The position numbers and the translations under genes were made by a program. The notes below the pieces were generated by a model, which worked only from the letters and a program-made list of their open reading frames with translations, did not search any database and was not told the origin of the DNA. From Posidonia oceanica (Eukaryota > Streptophyta > Magnoliopsida > Alismatales > Posidoniaceae), in contig JAZBRS010000020.1 in the NCBI GenBank assembly GCA_037176725.1, positions 89,970,001 to 90,034,000 of the forward strand: a stretch of 64,000 bases of DNA, in the 5' to 3' direction. Each line of letters begins with the position of its first letter. Position 1 is the first letter of the stretch. Positions 34,201 to 44,012 of this stretch are shown here, piece after piece.

Positions 34201-35641
34201 AGGCTGAAGTAGGAGAAGCTCTTGCTGAAGCATTCCAAACCGGCCTTGTCAAAAGAGAGGACCTTTTTATTACTACCAAGGTCAGTCACCAATAAATCTG
34301 CAGATCAGATCATATCCTTCTGTTCCGGTCTTCACAGTGATTATGATTTGTTGGCTGCAGATATGGAATTCAGATCACGGGCATGTTGTGGAAGCATGCA
34401 AAGACAGCTTGAAGAAACTTAAACTGGAATATCTAGACCTTTACCTTGTACACTTTCCTGTTGCCGTTGGACACACTGGTGCAATTTCAAGTTCCATTGT
34501 CTATTTCCATTTTATTATGTTATTTCCTAGACAAGTAATCTTTCTATATTACATCTTCTCTGTCGTTATATATAATTTTATTTATAGTCTTCATCCTGTG
34601 CGATTTCTAATTTTCTGGTCATCTTACTTCATGTTGCATCTAGGTGTTGGAAATACTTCTAGTCCTCTTGGTGAAGACGGTGTTTTGGATATAGATACTA
34701 CCATATCATTGGAGACTACCTGGCATGCTATGGAAGATCTTGTTTCAATGGGTCTTGTTCGCAGCATTGGGATAAGGTAGATTTAGTTACACAAATTTAC
34801 TTACCATTGATTTTGTTGAAAAAATGCATTTTGTTGGTTTAAATGATAATTGCTAGCTCTAGGAATTACATAATAAGCAAACCCACCTGAGAATGCATTT
34901 ATTTTGCCGGTCATGTTTTCCATCTTTACCCCCTCTTTTGAGAAATTTTGCATGCAAGATATTAATATGGAACCTGAAACTGAACTTATTTCTCAATTCA
35001 CCGGTTTAATAATACCCAGCCTTGTTAACAGAGGGTATTGATTTTTCATCTCTGGCAGAACAAATATACCTGTGTTTTGATTGTCTTGTTTCATTCAACA
35101 GCAACTATGACATCTTTCTTACAAGAGACTGTTTGGCGTATGCTAAAATAAAGCCCTCTGTGAACCAAATTGAGACGCATCCTTACTTCCAGCGTGAATC
35201 TCTGGTAAAATTCTGCCAAAAGCATGGGGTGAGTGTAACAGCCCATACTCCTTTAGGAGGTGCTGCTGCCAACACAGAATGGTTCGGTACTGTCTCATGC
35301 CTCGACGATCCAGTTCTCAAAGTAGTCACTCTTAAAGAACCTAACCTTAAATTTCAAAGAAACCCCATATTTCAGTTTGCGTGATGAGCATTTCATTTTT
35401 CTCTTCTTAGGGTTTGGCTGAGAAATACAAGAAGACGGTTGCACAACTCATCCTACGTTGGGGCATCCAGCGGAAAACTGTAGTCATCCCAAAGTCATCC
35501 AAGACTGAAAGGCTGAAGGAGAATTTTGCTGTCTTTGACTTTGAGATATCAGAGGAGGATATGGAGAAGATTAAGAGCGTGGACAGGAACTACCGCACCA
35601 ACCAGCCAGCCATATTTTGGGGCATAGATCTTTATGCATAG
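13225..35641 (+). CDS. NADPH-dependent aldo-keto reductase, aldose/mannose-6-phosphate reductase (S6PDH-like)
   Basis: Six exons join in frame: 13225-13360, 34186-34280, 34361-34478, 34644-34776, 35102-35321 and 35411-35641. All introns are GT-AG. The sum is 933 nt, that is 310 residues plus stop, the usual size of the family. The protein opens with LSSGHQMPIIGLGVWRMEGK. The AKR catalytic tetrad is complete: Asp43, Tyr48, Lys77 (ITTK) and His108 (LVHFP). NADPH-binding features near the C terminus are present (VIPKSSKTERLKEN, and the end YRTNQPAIFWGIDLYA). The family reduces aldose 6-phosphates to alditol phosphates in the cytosol with NADPH. S6PDH makes sorbitol 6-phosphate and M6PR makes mannitol 1-phosphate; the precise substrate cannot be read from sequence. 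The striking feature is intron 1, 20,825 bp and filled with transposons, which separates Asp43 from Tyr48. The coding exons show no damage. Confidence 0.93.
13679..14098 (-). repeat. 3' LTR of the Reina-like element
   Basis: It pairs with 22466-22872. By eye I count roughly 30-35 differences plus small gaps over about 405 aligned bases, so the insertion is not recent. A 9-base segment near 13704 is missing from the other copy. Confidence 0.9.
14124..14331 (+). repeat. 5' LTR of nested copia
   Basis: It is the pair of 18004-18228 and contains the TATA-like GTGTATATAATG at 14262-14273. The primer-binding site TGGTACCAGAGT (14332-14343) follows immediately. Confidence 0.9.
14425..15528 (+). pseudogene. 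copia gag and protease, decayed
   Basis: The gag start (LDRNNYLLWRAMFIAVLKG near 14518) is typical of copia gag. A TAG at 14647 and further frame breaks follow. At 15220-15260 there is a CCHC knuckle (CQICSHSGHSAINC), and at 15355-15375 the protease motif WYPDSGATHH with the catalytic DSG. The protein would form the particle and process the polyprotein. Confidence 0.85.
15541..16610 (+). pseudogene. copia GAG-pre-integrase and integrase, frameshifted
   Basis: WHVRLGHPNFRQAQS near 15790 is the pre-integrase zinc-binding region. FSDVWGP near 15970, SDNGGEY near 16160 and QNGALE near 16250 are the three segments carrying the D-D-E residues. They are split over more than one frame, with TAG at 16156 just before SDNGG and a TAA at 16246. 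An AT dinucleotide run lies near 16597. Confidence 0.85.
16640..18049 (+). pseudogene. copia reverse transcriptase and RNase H, decayed
   Basis: The RT core begins abruptly at about 16685 with QEGVDYSETFSPV, so the hinge region before it appears deleted. It contains WSIKQLDISNAFLHG and SLYGLKQAPRAWF. The catalytic motif reads YVDG instead of YVDD (GGC at 17051-17053). Frames shift near 17030 and 17230, with TAG at 17225. RNase H (SDADWASNIDDRRS; SRSSTESEYRSLA) is intact from about 17530 to 17800. The polypurine tract GCTTGAGGGGGAC ends at 18003. Confidence 0.88.
18230..19600 (-). pseudogene. Reina-like integrase and chromodomain-like end
   Basis: On the minus strand the zinc-binding part (HRMKANVYWKGWLKDV..., C-X2-C) lies at 19592-19341. 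The core (LDFIEGLPVS and VVDRLTKYAHF) lies at about 19265-19180, and PQYDGQTEVLNKC at about 19000-18965 carries the third catalytic segment. The chromodomain-like segment VLVQWEQEDEASATWEEYW lies at about 18330-18270. A frameshift occurs between 18945 and 19008 and another near 18560. The coding end is cut by the copia insertion at 18228. Confidence 0.85.
19620..21195 (-). pseudogene. Reina-like protease end, reverse transcriptase and RNase H
   Basis: The minus-strand frame 20871-19873 holds nearly the whole RT (HRLCVDYRALNENTIKD; the catalytic FFDDILIYS near 20450; YLGHMV) and the start of RNase H (IECDASGLGMEAVLMQEG). Upstream, 21195-20959 is the protease-RT linker, separated by a stop. Downstream RNase H continues in a broken frame to about 19620. 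Confidence 0.9.
21400..22424 (-). pseudogene. Reina-like gag, several frame breaks
   Basis: The likely start is MALRGDTTESRMEQR at 22424 on the minus strand, shortly after the primer-binding site. A gag core piece (LISYFVRGLQEDIQLNV) is at about 21875-21820. A knuckle GLCFRCEEK-x-QSGHVC is at about 21570-21520, with TGA replacing a probable Trp or Phe codon. The reading frame is broken several times. Confidence 0.8.
22449..22462 (-). other. primer-binding site of the Reina-like element
   Basis: Read on the minus strand this is TGGTATCAGAGCCA, a perfect match to the initiator-Met tRNA complement. It lies three bases inside the 5' LTR. Confidence 0.93.
22466..22872 (-). repeat. 5' LTR of the Reina-like element
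   Basis: It is the pair of 13679-14098, with identical TGTCAC...GTGACA ends. Confidence 0.92.
22878..24114. other. intronic AT-rich DNA without recognisable genes
   Basis: This is intron 1 sequence between the Reina-like element and the older repeat copy. I see only short open frames without domains and a T-rich stretch near 23810. Confidence 0.55.
24115..24375 (+). repeat. older repeat, copy 1, left part (interrupted by copia 2)
   Basis: The segment CTTGATCTTGATT ... GAATTTGCTAAAGG (about 24196-24350) resembles 30262-30318 plus 33512-33603. The two copies are diverged. Their shared order shows that copia 2 (24376-29165) split this copy, while the element at 30324-33504 split the other. A short protein-like frame (TVKTWNMMNLESMR) is open here. 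A LINE ORF1 origin is possible but unproven. Confidence 0.6.
25020..26000 (+). pseudogene. copia 2 gag and linker, decayed
   Basis: Traces of gag (YASWSMAFQLLVESQGRE near 25075, IRLWMMNNMTPAVF near 25200) are cut by TAG codons, for example at 25140 and 25177, and by frameshifts. A Gly/Cys-rich zinc-knuckle region near 25690-25800 is scrambled. No protease motif could be recognised. Confidence 0.7.
26170..27150 (+). pseudogene. copia 2 integrase, decayed
   Basis: FFLQWHHRLGHP near 26315, CEACQFRKHHH near 26402 and FIDDYSMCTWIYLLKA near 26551 mark the zinc-binding region and core. NGIVERKNRHL near 26780 marks the third catalytic segment. TAG codons at 26398 and 26650, and frameshifts, break it. 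Confidence 0.85.
27600..29027 (+). pseudogene. copia 2 reverse transcriptase and RNase H, decayed
   Basis: The RT contains DWYKARFVVKGYT near 27757, FQLDVKNAFLYSDL near 27855, VIYGLKQSLRAWF near 27970 and, in another frame, the catalytic VVYVDDI near 28105. RNase H traces (AYSDVSYASDRGDRKST near 28594; KSSVEAKYIGMAQTA near 28710) follow. At least five stops or frame changes separate them. Confidence 0.88.
29166..30323 (+). repeat. older repeat, copy 1 right part and copy 2 left part
   Basis: 29185-29330 (ACCAAATCAAAGGTGGG ...) resembles 33655-33760, the right half of the repeat unit. 29420-29520 resembles 24120-24190 weakly. 30262-30318 (CTTGATCTTGATT ... ACATTTCTACAAC) resembles 24196-24243, the left half. 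So two head-to-tail copies seem to meet in this stretch. Between about 29600 and 30240 I see nothing recognisable. Confidence 0.5.
30324..30686 (-). repeat. 3' LTR of the 3.2 kb element
   Basis: It pairs with 33140-33504. Plus-strand ends are TGATGT and ATTAT. The 5-bp flank TTTAG precedes it. Confidence 0.85.
31640..32060 (-). pseudogene. gypsy protease-region remnant
   Basis: On the minus strand the frame reads HINVVRRVL, then FLKCGIKVYKIIIN, a TAG, SSLNIVSKTVF, and later PHPHPYPFHIPWVDDT and MGDYFACVWCDILLMN. This layout is typical of the retropepsin region of plant gypsy elements. The D-S/T-G catalytic triplet position is destroyed by the stop and neighbouring changes. No RT follows. Confidence 0.75.
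33140..33504 (-). repeat. 5' LTR of the 3.2 kb element
   Basis: It is the pair of 30324-30686. The minus-strand end ACATCA is followed by the primer-binding site. TTTAG at 33505-33509 repeats the flank of the other LTR. Confidence 0.85.
33505..33780 (+). repeat. older repeat, copy 2 right part
   Basis: CAAGGTTTTGTTACAATCGAG ... GAATTTGCTAAAGG ... ACCAAATCAGAGGTGG continues the unit cut by the 3.2 kb element. It aligns to 24253-24350 followed by 29185-29290. Confidence 0.55.
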
Positions 35642-35687
35642 ATCTTGTGGTTTAGGCGCACGGCCTAGTTTTCATGGGAGTTGGCTG

Positions 35688-35693
35688 AATAAA
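35688..35693 (+). terminator. poly-A signal of the aldo-keto reductase gene
   Basis: AATAAA lies 47 bases after the stop codon, at a plausible distance for plant 3' end formation. Confidence 0.55.
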
Positions 35694-36722
35694 GCCATTT
35701 GCATGTGGAATCTGAGGGACGTTTGTGTTTCCAATATTAAAACAGATACTATCATTTTATCAACAATTTCTTTTTATCTTCAATGATATGTTGATTCTGC
35801 ATCTTCGGGGCACAACGACCTCTGGAATTTACTACATTATTGCTGAAAGGAGGATTACAACAAATTGATCGCTAGAGTCGAATCTGTCATTTAAACTAAT
35901 ACATCGGAAAACTATCACATGGAGTAAAAAATCTCAATTACTAGTACAGAAAATAGCGCATCAAGACGTTAAACTAGACACTCCAACAAGTTGAGCATGA
36001 CTTTAAATTAATTTGTCATAAATGTTAGACGAAATATTATAAAATTTGGCTTTTGAATATGAGCCATTTGATTGCAGCAGTTGAAGGTCTCTTTTAAAAT
36101 TTGAATCTACAGCTTACATATTCATATAACTTGAATTACATAGCAAAAGAATCGTCTCCAAGGATATATATATATATAAAAGAAGAAGCACTCCAATAGA
36201 TCAGGGAAAATTATCAAAAACTTTGCACATAATGTTTTATGAAAAGGCACATGACATTCATCGTCTAATCATTCTTGTATGTATAATTTTTCTTTCATTG
36301 TAAACAAAGTATGTAATTTTTCAGAGGGTACAATGTTCATTAAGGTGTAACTACAAATATAGCCTGCAGAGACCCACTTGTTCCCTGGGACTAAAAAGCT
36401 CAAACTAGTCTCGTCGCTGAACGTTTATTGACATCTAAATAAAAAATGAAGAAGCATCACCCATTGTTTTATTTGGCGGCTCAGACAGAAGGCATGTATA
36501 GACAGGAGCCTGACATATGCCAGGAACCTGCTGGAGGTCTGGCAGTTTTCATTGCTTGTGTTGTTGAATTTCACTGCACATATCTTTCCTAGAATAGTGG
36601 AATGATTTAGGACTGAAGGTATAATGAAATTCCCCGAAGTCCCTCAATATCTCATAGTTCTTCTTGTGAGACTTGTAACAAGTTCATTGTTCACAGCTTT
36701 TACCTTGTGGGAGCAGCAACAT
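35694..36722. other. intergenic region between two convergent genes
   Basis: About 1.08 kb separate the two stop codons. It must hold both 3' UTRs. I see AATAAA-type signals for the minus-strand gene at 36429-36424 and 36473-36468, a TA repeat near 36163, and no coding signal. Confidence 0.6.
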
Positions 36723-39700
36723 CTAGTAAATCATTGGAAGGATGGCACGGCGTGAACTAGGATAATTTTCAAATTTATGGTGGTACCATCGATGTGTTTG
36801 GGCTGCAGCAAATATGAGATTTGATGCCTGCAGAAAAAGAAAATGTTGATCTGAGAATGAAAATTAGTTCAAATAAAAACTAGATCATTCAGACAGTGTG
36901 GAAAACCGACTAAAATAGTTGAACCCATTAACCAGAACAAATTTGTCTTCTTTTGGGCAGTAAATGGGAGATATTCATAAAAGAAAATAAAACAAACTTA
37001 CCACGAACACAAAAACAAGCCACACTGTGGCATCAAATCCACCACTACCTAATAAAATGCCTGCATATATCACCTGCACATCAAGACATAAGCAACACAC
37101 AGATGACAAAATATAAATTGAGCTCCATAGAAGAGGGTATTTATTTAACTTCTACAAAAAATTAATGACATATTTCTAGCCTAGGCTGCTTTAGATAGGC
37201 AGGGTCTTCTTTTTTTGAAGATCAATTAGCAAATTGAACAATCCAGAGCTGAGCAACAATTCTAGGAGGAAAAAGACAAGCTTTGGTATGCCAATAAGTA
37301 CACAACTAGAAAAGGCATGTTAATATGCCTAGTATTTAAAAATCCGGTAAAACTTACAGCACTGTGACCTTGAAACATTATTTGCTGATTTGCTCCACTT
37401 TTGTAGCTAGAAATCTAGAATATAATTAAGTGCGTACTATATAATAGTCTGGAAATTTGCAAGTCAATTATTTTTTTGCATTGAGTCTAAGGTAACTGAG
37501 CAAGTAAAAAAATAATAACATAATCTTCCCATGCAAGATGATAACCTCTATCAAGTATGTTTACAATAGTTGAAAGTGAACTAGGATGTAAGCCTATTGT
37601 TATGTCAATCATTAAATTTATTGTTTCATGATAAAATATATATATTTAGTTTTACTTTTGTTTTGTTTATAGATTATATATTCAAAAAAATTCACATCAG
37701 ATAATTCATGGAGCATGTAAGTACAATTTCTGCAAGGTAATGTGGGCAGGAAACAATTTCAAACCAGTCTCCATGAGGAACCACATATACATTTGTTCCT
37801 GGTTGCTGCCGAAGTGAGCCCTGTTGAAATTTGTGACGTCAGTTCATATTGCATCTCATTTTATTTGCATGCATAAAATTCCCATAGAATCCAAATGATA
37901 AACTTCAAACTTGTGGCTTTATTTCATACCAATATTACCTAGAGGGATAGAGACCAATCAGAACCCAAACTAGAAGTAAGATCTATGAGGCTGATTAACA
38001 GAGTATTCTAGATGCCATTAGCCAAGAACATAATGGATAGGATACAATGCTCCTCAATCACTTTATGTGGCCAAATATGGAAAGTGATATGGGTAACGAG
38101 AAGTAAATAAATATAAACTTCAGAGGACGAAAAAAAAAGTGAATCCAATTCAATATGGTACAAACTTTTAGAAGATAAAATCTTGATGTTTCGTAGATGG
38201 CCAGTCACACAAATGAGAGTCAGCAATGATATAGTTATTTTTATATAGTTGCAAATTGCAACACAAATGCAAGGACATGGTAGGTTTGTGACAGAAACAA
38301 TTGTCAGCAATGATTCAGAATCTTTGCTACGTAATAGAAATTGGAAGCAAAAGAAATTTTCTTTCATATGATTCAATCAATGTAATACCAGAAAAGAGAA
38401 CTATGTGATTATCGAATATTATCCATCCGTTATGCACTTCAAAATAAATAAAAAATGCTCCACAAATTATATTAATAGATCATCCCTAAGATGGCATCCA
38501 CTAAAATCTAGAGGTCTAAAGAGTCCAAACAGTATGCGCTAGACTTAAGATAATTTTTTAGGTTCAAATATACACATCATAAGCCAAACAGTAATAAGCA
38601 ATCAGTCTTTCTGTCTTTTAAGTTTCTGTTATGGCACAGTGAATCATGATATTGGCACAGATAAAAATTTATTCCATGTCTGAACATATGACTTTACTAC
38701 TGACATGAAATTAGAAACCTTGGATTTATTGTTCTTACAAGAGATGAAAGAATACAAGTTTTGATCTCATTAATTTTATTCCATGTCTATGAACATCTAT
38801 TACTGACATGAAATTAGAAACCTTTTATATATTGTTCTAACAAAAGATGAAATAATACAAGTTTTAAACTATCTGTTTCATTTACGTAGAGTTTTAAAAA
38901 TGGCCTCCTTAATATTAGCATCAGTTGACTCCAATAATCTGGCTCTTTAAATATTTTATCCTTCACATATTTTTGTTAAAGCGCCAGAAAATACTTCTTA
39001 TGCAACTAATCATTATTAGATCTCAAAGTCCACAAGCTTAAGGACTCTCGCTCAAGGACAAAACAAGCATTACAATATGGACAAGAAACTTACAAGAATC
39101 AAATGACAGCGAAGTTGATGTATCCAGCCCCAAACAAAGATAGAAGCTCCAATCCATTGGCACCAACCCAATTGTGCTAGAGGTTTCACATATCCCCACC
39201 AATAAACCCTTGTTATTGACATTCCTTGTTCGCCTTTAATGATGAGTTCAGCTACTTGACTAGTTGTGTAGGTTAAAACTTCTGGAGCAAAAGAACTACA
39301 AAGTGATAGCGGGGCTGCGACATAGAAACTAGCCCCAAAAGAGAAAACAGATGAAAAGGTTAGCACTAGACATATAAACCCTTTACCCCTATTTAAAAAA
39401 CATGAACAGTCATTTTTTAATGAGTAAAGAATTAAAGATAAGTCTAAAGTCTAAACTCCAAGGCTTACAAACATCGAGGGCATGAGATAACATTAAATCT
39501 CATATAAGTTTAGAGATTTTAGACCATTATGTGTCAGTTGTCCCAAACAAATTTCAGATTTCTCTAAAGAAAATTAGATTACTAAAAAAAATCTCATTTA
39601 ATTTTAGTTGTTACAGTTTACGTAGGATTCAGTGTTACACAAAAACTTACACCCAAAAAAAAATTTCCTTGAATAATTGAACTTCTCCGTTCAAAATTCA

Positions 39701-40573
39701 GTATGTTCATAGACTATAAAGAATCAGTTGACCTTTACATGCACATGAGTTATCAATCAACAACTCTTAAGTAATTTAGTTGTTTTACCACAAGAGCATA
39801 GATGCCAGGTCAAGGGGAAAGGAATAACAGATATTATACTAGAATAATTGAATCTCAAGCAACAAGTGATTCTACACTAGATCTAGCGAAACCCAACTAC
39901 ACCTTTTCGATGGTTAATAGATTGGTTATAAAAGCAAATGCATTAATATGCCTACAATCCTTGAAAAGTAACCAAGTGCGAGCAAAAATGGGTCTTACTA
40001 TAACCCAGTGAGGTAGCCAGCAAAATGCATTCTCGCCGAATTCCCATAGTCGAAAACATAAATCGTCTCCACGAGACGCCTCACGACATGCGCTTCCATA
40101 AGCAAGAGCAAGAAAACAGAACTCCAGACGCGTCTCCTACGCTCCACCGAAACATGCTCCACACGGGAACCCCCGGTCAAGTGCCCAGCAACCGTGGAAA
40201 AGTCCAGGCCCTGCAGCGCTACGGGCGCCATCCTCCCACGAGCGTAGAACCAAGTGGAAGCTAGCAAGCACGTCGTCCACGCCACCCCCACGACGTAGAA
40301 ATGCAGGAAGTATTTCTGCGGGACCATGAATCTCTGCAAAACCAAACCAAACGAAAATAATAAACTCAGAAGAACTCCACACGGGAGACGGAAGGTGAGC
40401 ACCAGGGATTGATGCATGTGATTCACCGCAGCGGACGGCGCGGTCTTCCCTCTACGGGAAAGCGTGGCGACGACTCGGCCGAGGCACCGGATGGGGGTGG
40501 AAGCCAGGAGTATGAGGAGGACCGCGGTGGCCCAGACGGCTCGCAGCGATGCGTCCAGCCCGACCAACTCCAT
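36723..40573 (-). CDS. PPRD: polyprenol reductase (SRD5A3-type 3-oxo-5-alpha-steroid 4-dehydrogenase family)
   Basis: Six minus-strand exons with GT-AG introns: 40573-40427, 40333-40005, 39328-39094, 37820-37725, 37073-37002 and 36827-36723. They give 984 nt, 327 residues plus stop. The family reduces the alpha-isoprene unit of polyprenol to dolichol with NADPH in the ER membrane, as needed for N-glycosylation. Evidence: hydrophobic segments at residues 10-30, 60-80, 120-140 and later; [74 protein letters not shown]; and a C terminus [24 protein letters not shown] typical of the steroid reductase domain. The order and spacing match plant PPRD proteins. An in-frame ATG at 40618 would add 15 residues; I chose 40573 because homologues begin MEL. 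Intron 1 (93 nt) is in frame and stop-free. Confidence 0.93.
40334..40426 (-). other. 93-nt, stop-free, phase-0 intron 1 of the polyprenol reductase gene
   Basis: The donor is GCG|GTGAAT and the acceptor TTTTGCAG|AGA, with a T-rich stretch before it. The length is divisible by three and the three-frame reading in phase has no stop. Retention would insert 31 mostly hydrophobic residues ([12 protein letters not shown]...) before FMVPQKYF. Homologues lack such an insert, so splicing is the normal state. Confidence 0.8.
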
Positions 40574-40618
40574 TGCGGTGGGGATTTGGGACGGGAGAGA
40601 GAGGAAGCTCATGCTCAT

Positions 40619-42080
40619 CTTAGGATGATGGTGGCAGGGGGAGAAGAAGTGGTGGATTGCAGGATTGCTTGAGGAGGTGGGAATGGTATTGCGAAGAAGG
40701 GAAGGAAGGAGAGGGATTCCACCACTTCGGCACGGCCCCCATCTGTTGAGAGGGCGCCAAGGTTTGCAGTCGGCCGGGCCTTTTTTTTTGTTTGGTGAGA
40801 AAACTTTGTAGTTTTGAAAGACGCGAAAATGCTTCAGTACAGGGAACACCCGTAAGCACATAACATATCAGCTGCCACTTTCTCATCAGTCCCATTCATG
40901 GTGCCCCTCTTCGTCGTAAAATCGCAACCGTTCATTGTGCGATAGCCCCGTTCTCATCAATGTCTGACGATCTCCATGAGAGGCTAACCTCATGGAGTGG
41001 TCAAATCTTTCGTTCTCGTAGAGAACACAAAAGTTCTCTATTCGACGAGAAGAAGGAGGGGTAATCATCGAATCTTGAGAGAAACTAAAGATATGATCTT
41101 CTACATCCTCATTTATATTTACATCTTTTACGTCCTCATGTATTTTGAATTCCTACCTATCATTCCATTTAAACATTTTCATGATCCAGTTTCAAAGATC
41201 ATGAAAATCCATATTCCTTTGCACAATTAGCTGCTTGTTGTTTCATGCCTGGTATCTGTGTTTTTTGTAGAGATTATCATTCATGATTGGTACTTTTATG
41301 AAGTAATTTTCATGGAGTAATTTTCATTGTGGATTGAGTAATTTTCATGGAGATCTTGTTGATGTATTCTAGTAGTTAGTTGACGGCTTAGTTGTAAAAG
41401 AAAATCTCTTTATATATACTAGAATATCTTCTTATACATACTTATTTACTTTTAAAAGAAAATCGCTTCTAAATTGAATAACAATACTATTAGAATACTA
41501 AATATTAATACTATTTTCTATTTATTTTTACTTTTCTCATTTTACATTGAAGAAGAGACTTAGGATTTAGGTTAGGTTGGCATGATTGTGATTTCAGATA
41601 GAGCTTGGCCGGTTCAATTTCTTGTCGAACTAGGTAGACGATAGGCTGTCCAATCCTATTTCCAAGCCAAGGGCAAGGTCAATAGTGAAGGGAACAATGG
41701 TAGGTCAATTGAGGGGACAACTGTTATCACTGGCCAATGCTACGGGTGGAAAAACCAATTGGAAGGAATCCTCATTGATCATATCAGTTTATTTGTATTT
41801 TTCAAGGCTTGTCTTTTTGGATGACAGATACCCCAACCTACTTCTTATTTCTTCCTTTCTTTCCCCCTTCGTCTTCTTCTTCACTCTTCCTCTTGTTCTT
41901 CACTCTTCTTGCTCCATGTACTTGAGAGTTGAATGTGATCACCACTCTCAGTTCATGTTGTTGTTGGCTCTTGAGATGCATTGAGGAGATTGGTGTTGGT
42001 TGTGGATTCTGGCTACTTTGAGACGACACCCACATCGCTCAAAGGTTTCCTACATTGAGTGAGTAGTTTCCCTTCTTCTA
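40619..42080. other. upstream region of the polyprenol reductase gene, no other gene seen
   Basis: It contains the 5' UTR and promoter of the minus-strand gene in the first few hundred bases. After that comes AT-rich DNA; I could not identify a TATA box with any confidence. Open frames here (for example 41685-41984) show no domain. Confidence 0.5.
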
Positions 42081-43298
42081 AAGTAGACAACAATTCCGTA
42101 AATTAGACTTGGTGCAACATTAAATAATTAAACAAAGAACTAAACATTACGAAATAAAAGTTGGAATACGCATCCAAGGGTTTAGCCCTCAGTTTACTCT
42201 AAGTACAATGTCTAACTACAAATGCAAATGATTGAAAAACGCAGAGTAAACTTTATTTGCAATACACACAATGTGGACGATGGAGTTCATGATCGACGTG
42301 GTGAGGTCGCCGTATCCAGGGTATGACTGTGCAGATTGGTGGCTCTAAGAATACTCTCCCTCTTTTTCTTTAGTTTCTCTCTCAAAGTGTGTGAACACTC
42401 TTTTTCTCTCCAAATTTTGCCCTTTCAATTCCAACCTCAAATTGTCAAATTATGATGGAAGATAAGAAGATGGAATTACAATTTTGAGAAATAAAAGAAA
42501 ATTTGATGATTTTGATGTTTGAAAATTAATATGACAATGTTTAGGATTTTTAATCCATTATGCAATTAACATAATGATCAACTAGTTCACTCTCTTTCCC
42601 TTTTCAATAAAAATCAAACTAAAGAATTCTACTCTAACAAGCACAACCTATATGAGACATATAATAGATTATCAACTACATGTATAGAAAAAAAAAACAA
42701 GAATTAATATGATGATAACATAATTTAACTACGATAACACACACCATCCCTAATTTAATTTTCCTTAAGTATAGACTAGAAAGATGTAATAAATATTAGC
42801 CTATCAAAGTTTATTGAAATACTTGAAAATTAATGTCATACTAGTCTAAGCATATATGACCATGACATGAAGCACAAGAAAAAGAAAGCAAAACTAATTA
42901 TACCATCATGCAACTATCATTGCTTCTACTAATCCTAGAAAAGAAATTTAGCACATGATTAAAAAAGGAAAAAAAGAGAGAAGGAAACATGATAAAAATA
43001 AAATTAATAATATTGATCATGCAAATCCGATACAAGCAACTTCCAGTACTCAACTCTGTGGTTAGAGAAACGACTCAGAGAAGACATATACAAGGTAGAA
43101 GATCATCCGAAATATATAGAGAGTCCGCGTATTTGTAGATATAAATAGGGATTACATCTTTCTTAAATTTAAATCAATATAAAAGATGTCCCTGTATTTA
43201 TAGATTAATGGGGTTGTCAACCACTACCAATTGGCCTTGATACTTTGAAATTTCTATTTAAATATTTCTGATTGCTTCATGAGAATATTATGTACATT
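42080..43298 (-). repeat. AT-rich LTR-like segment related to 44938-46050
   Basis: 42590-42910 and 45180-45500 share an order of short matching blocks, for example CCTAASTATAGRCTARAAAGATGTAAT, with a following TATCAAAGTTTAT. Both are probably diverged LTRs of the same gypsy family, read on the minus strand. The boundaries are not defined. Confidence 0.4.
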
Positions 43299-43905
43299 TG
43301 GGAATGATTTGAATTTGAATTTGATGATGTGATGCACAGATTGAATCTTTGATTGGATCCCGATTGGATTAGGATTTCTTCATTTGTTTGCAACATAATT
43401 GATCTTTTCATCTTTTTTTCCTCCTTTTATCCGCATTTGTTTGTAATACTTCAGGTTCTTGTAAAATTATACAAAATACTTCGAGAAGCATTATTTATAT
43501 ATAAAATAGATAAATATAGATAATAAAATATGTAACAATAATGTACACAATAGGTTGTACTAAATCAATAAATTCTTCTAGTAGCAAATTAAAAACTTTC
43601 AGCATGTCTGGGATCAATTTGAATTTGAAGTTGATGTAATGCATAGATTGAATCTTTGATTAGATCCTAATTGGATTAGGATTTCTTCTCTTGTTTGCAA
43701 CATAATTGATATTTTTGTCTTCTTTTTCCTCATTTTCTCCGTATTTGCTTGTAATACTTCAGATTCCTGTAAAATTATACAAAATACTTCGAGAAGCATT
43801 ATTATATATAAAATATATAAATATAGATAATAAAATATGTAACAATAATATACTCAATAGGTTGTACCAAATCAATCAATTCTTCCAGTAGCAGTTAAAA
43901 AATTT
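43299..43905. repeat. two-copy tandem repeat, unit about 310 bp
   Basis: 43299-43608 is repeated at 43609-43905 with the same order of motifs. Both have GATTGAATCTTTGATT, then GGATTAGGATTTCTTC, CAACATAATTGAT, ACAAAATACTTCGAGAAG and AATAGGTTGTAC. Differences are scattered, so the duplication is old but clear. Confidence 0.88.
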
Positions 43906-44012
43906 CATCTCCAATGGGAGGGAATCTAGTGGCACCAATGGCACACTTGTTCTCGTGGACGACAAACATGGGAATAATTTAACAAGGTGTTATAGGCAAA
44001 ATTTTACAAGGT

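Noticed and set aside
39998..40861. a single 287-residue protein encoded without an intron
   Set aside because: Known homologues lack the 31 residues at 40426-40334, which have clear splice sites, and the frame also reads into intron 2 at its end.
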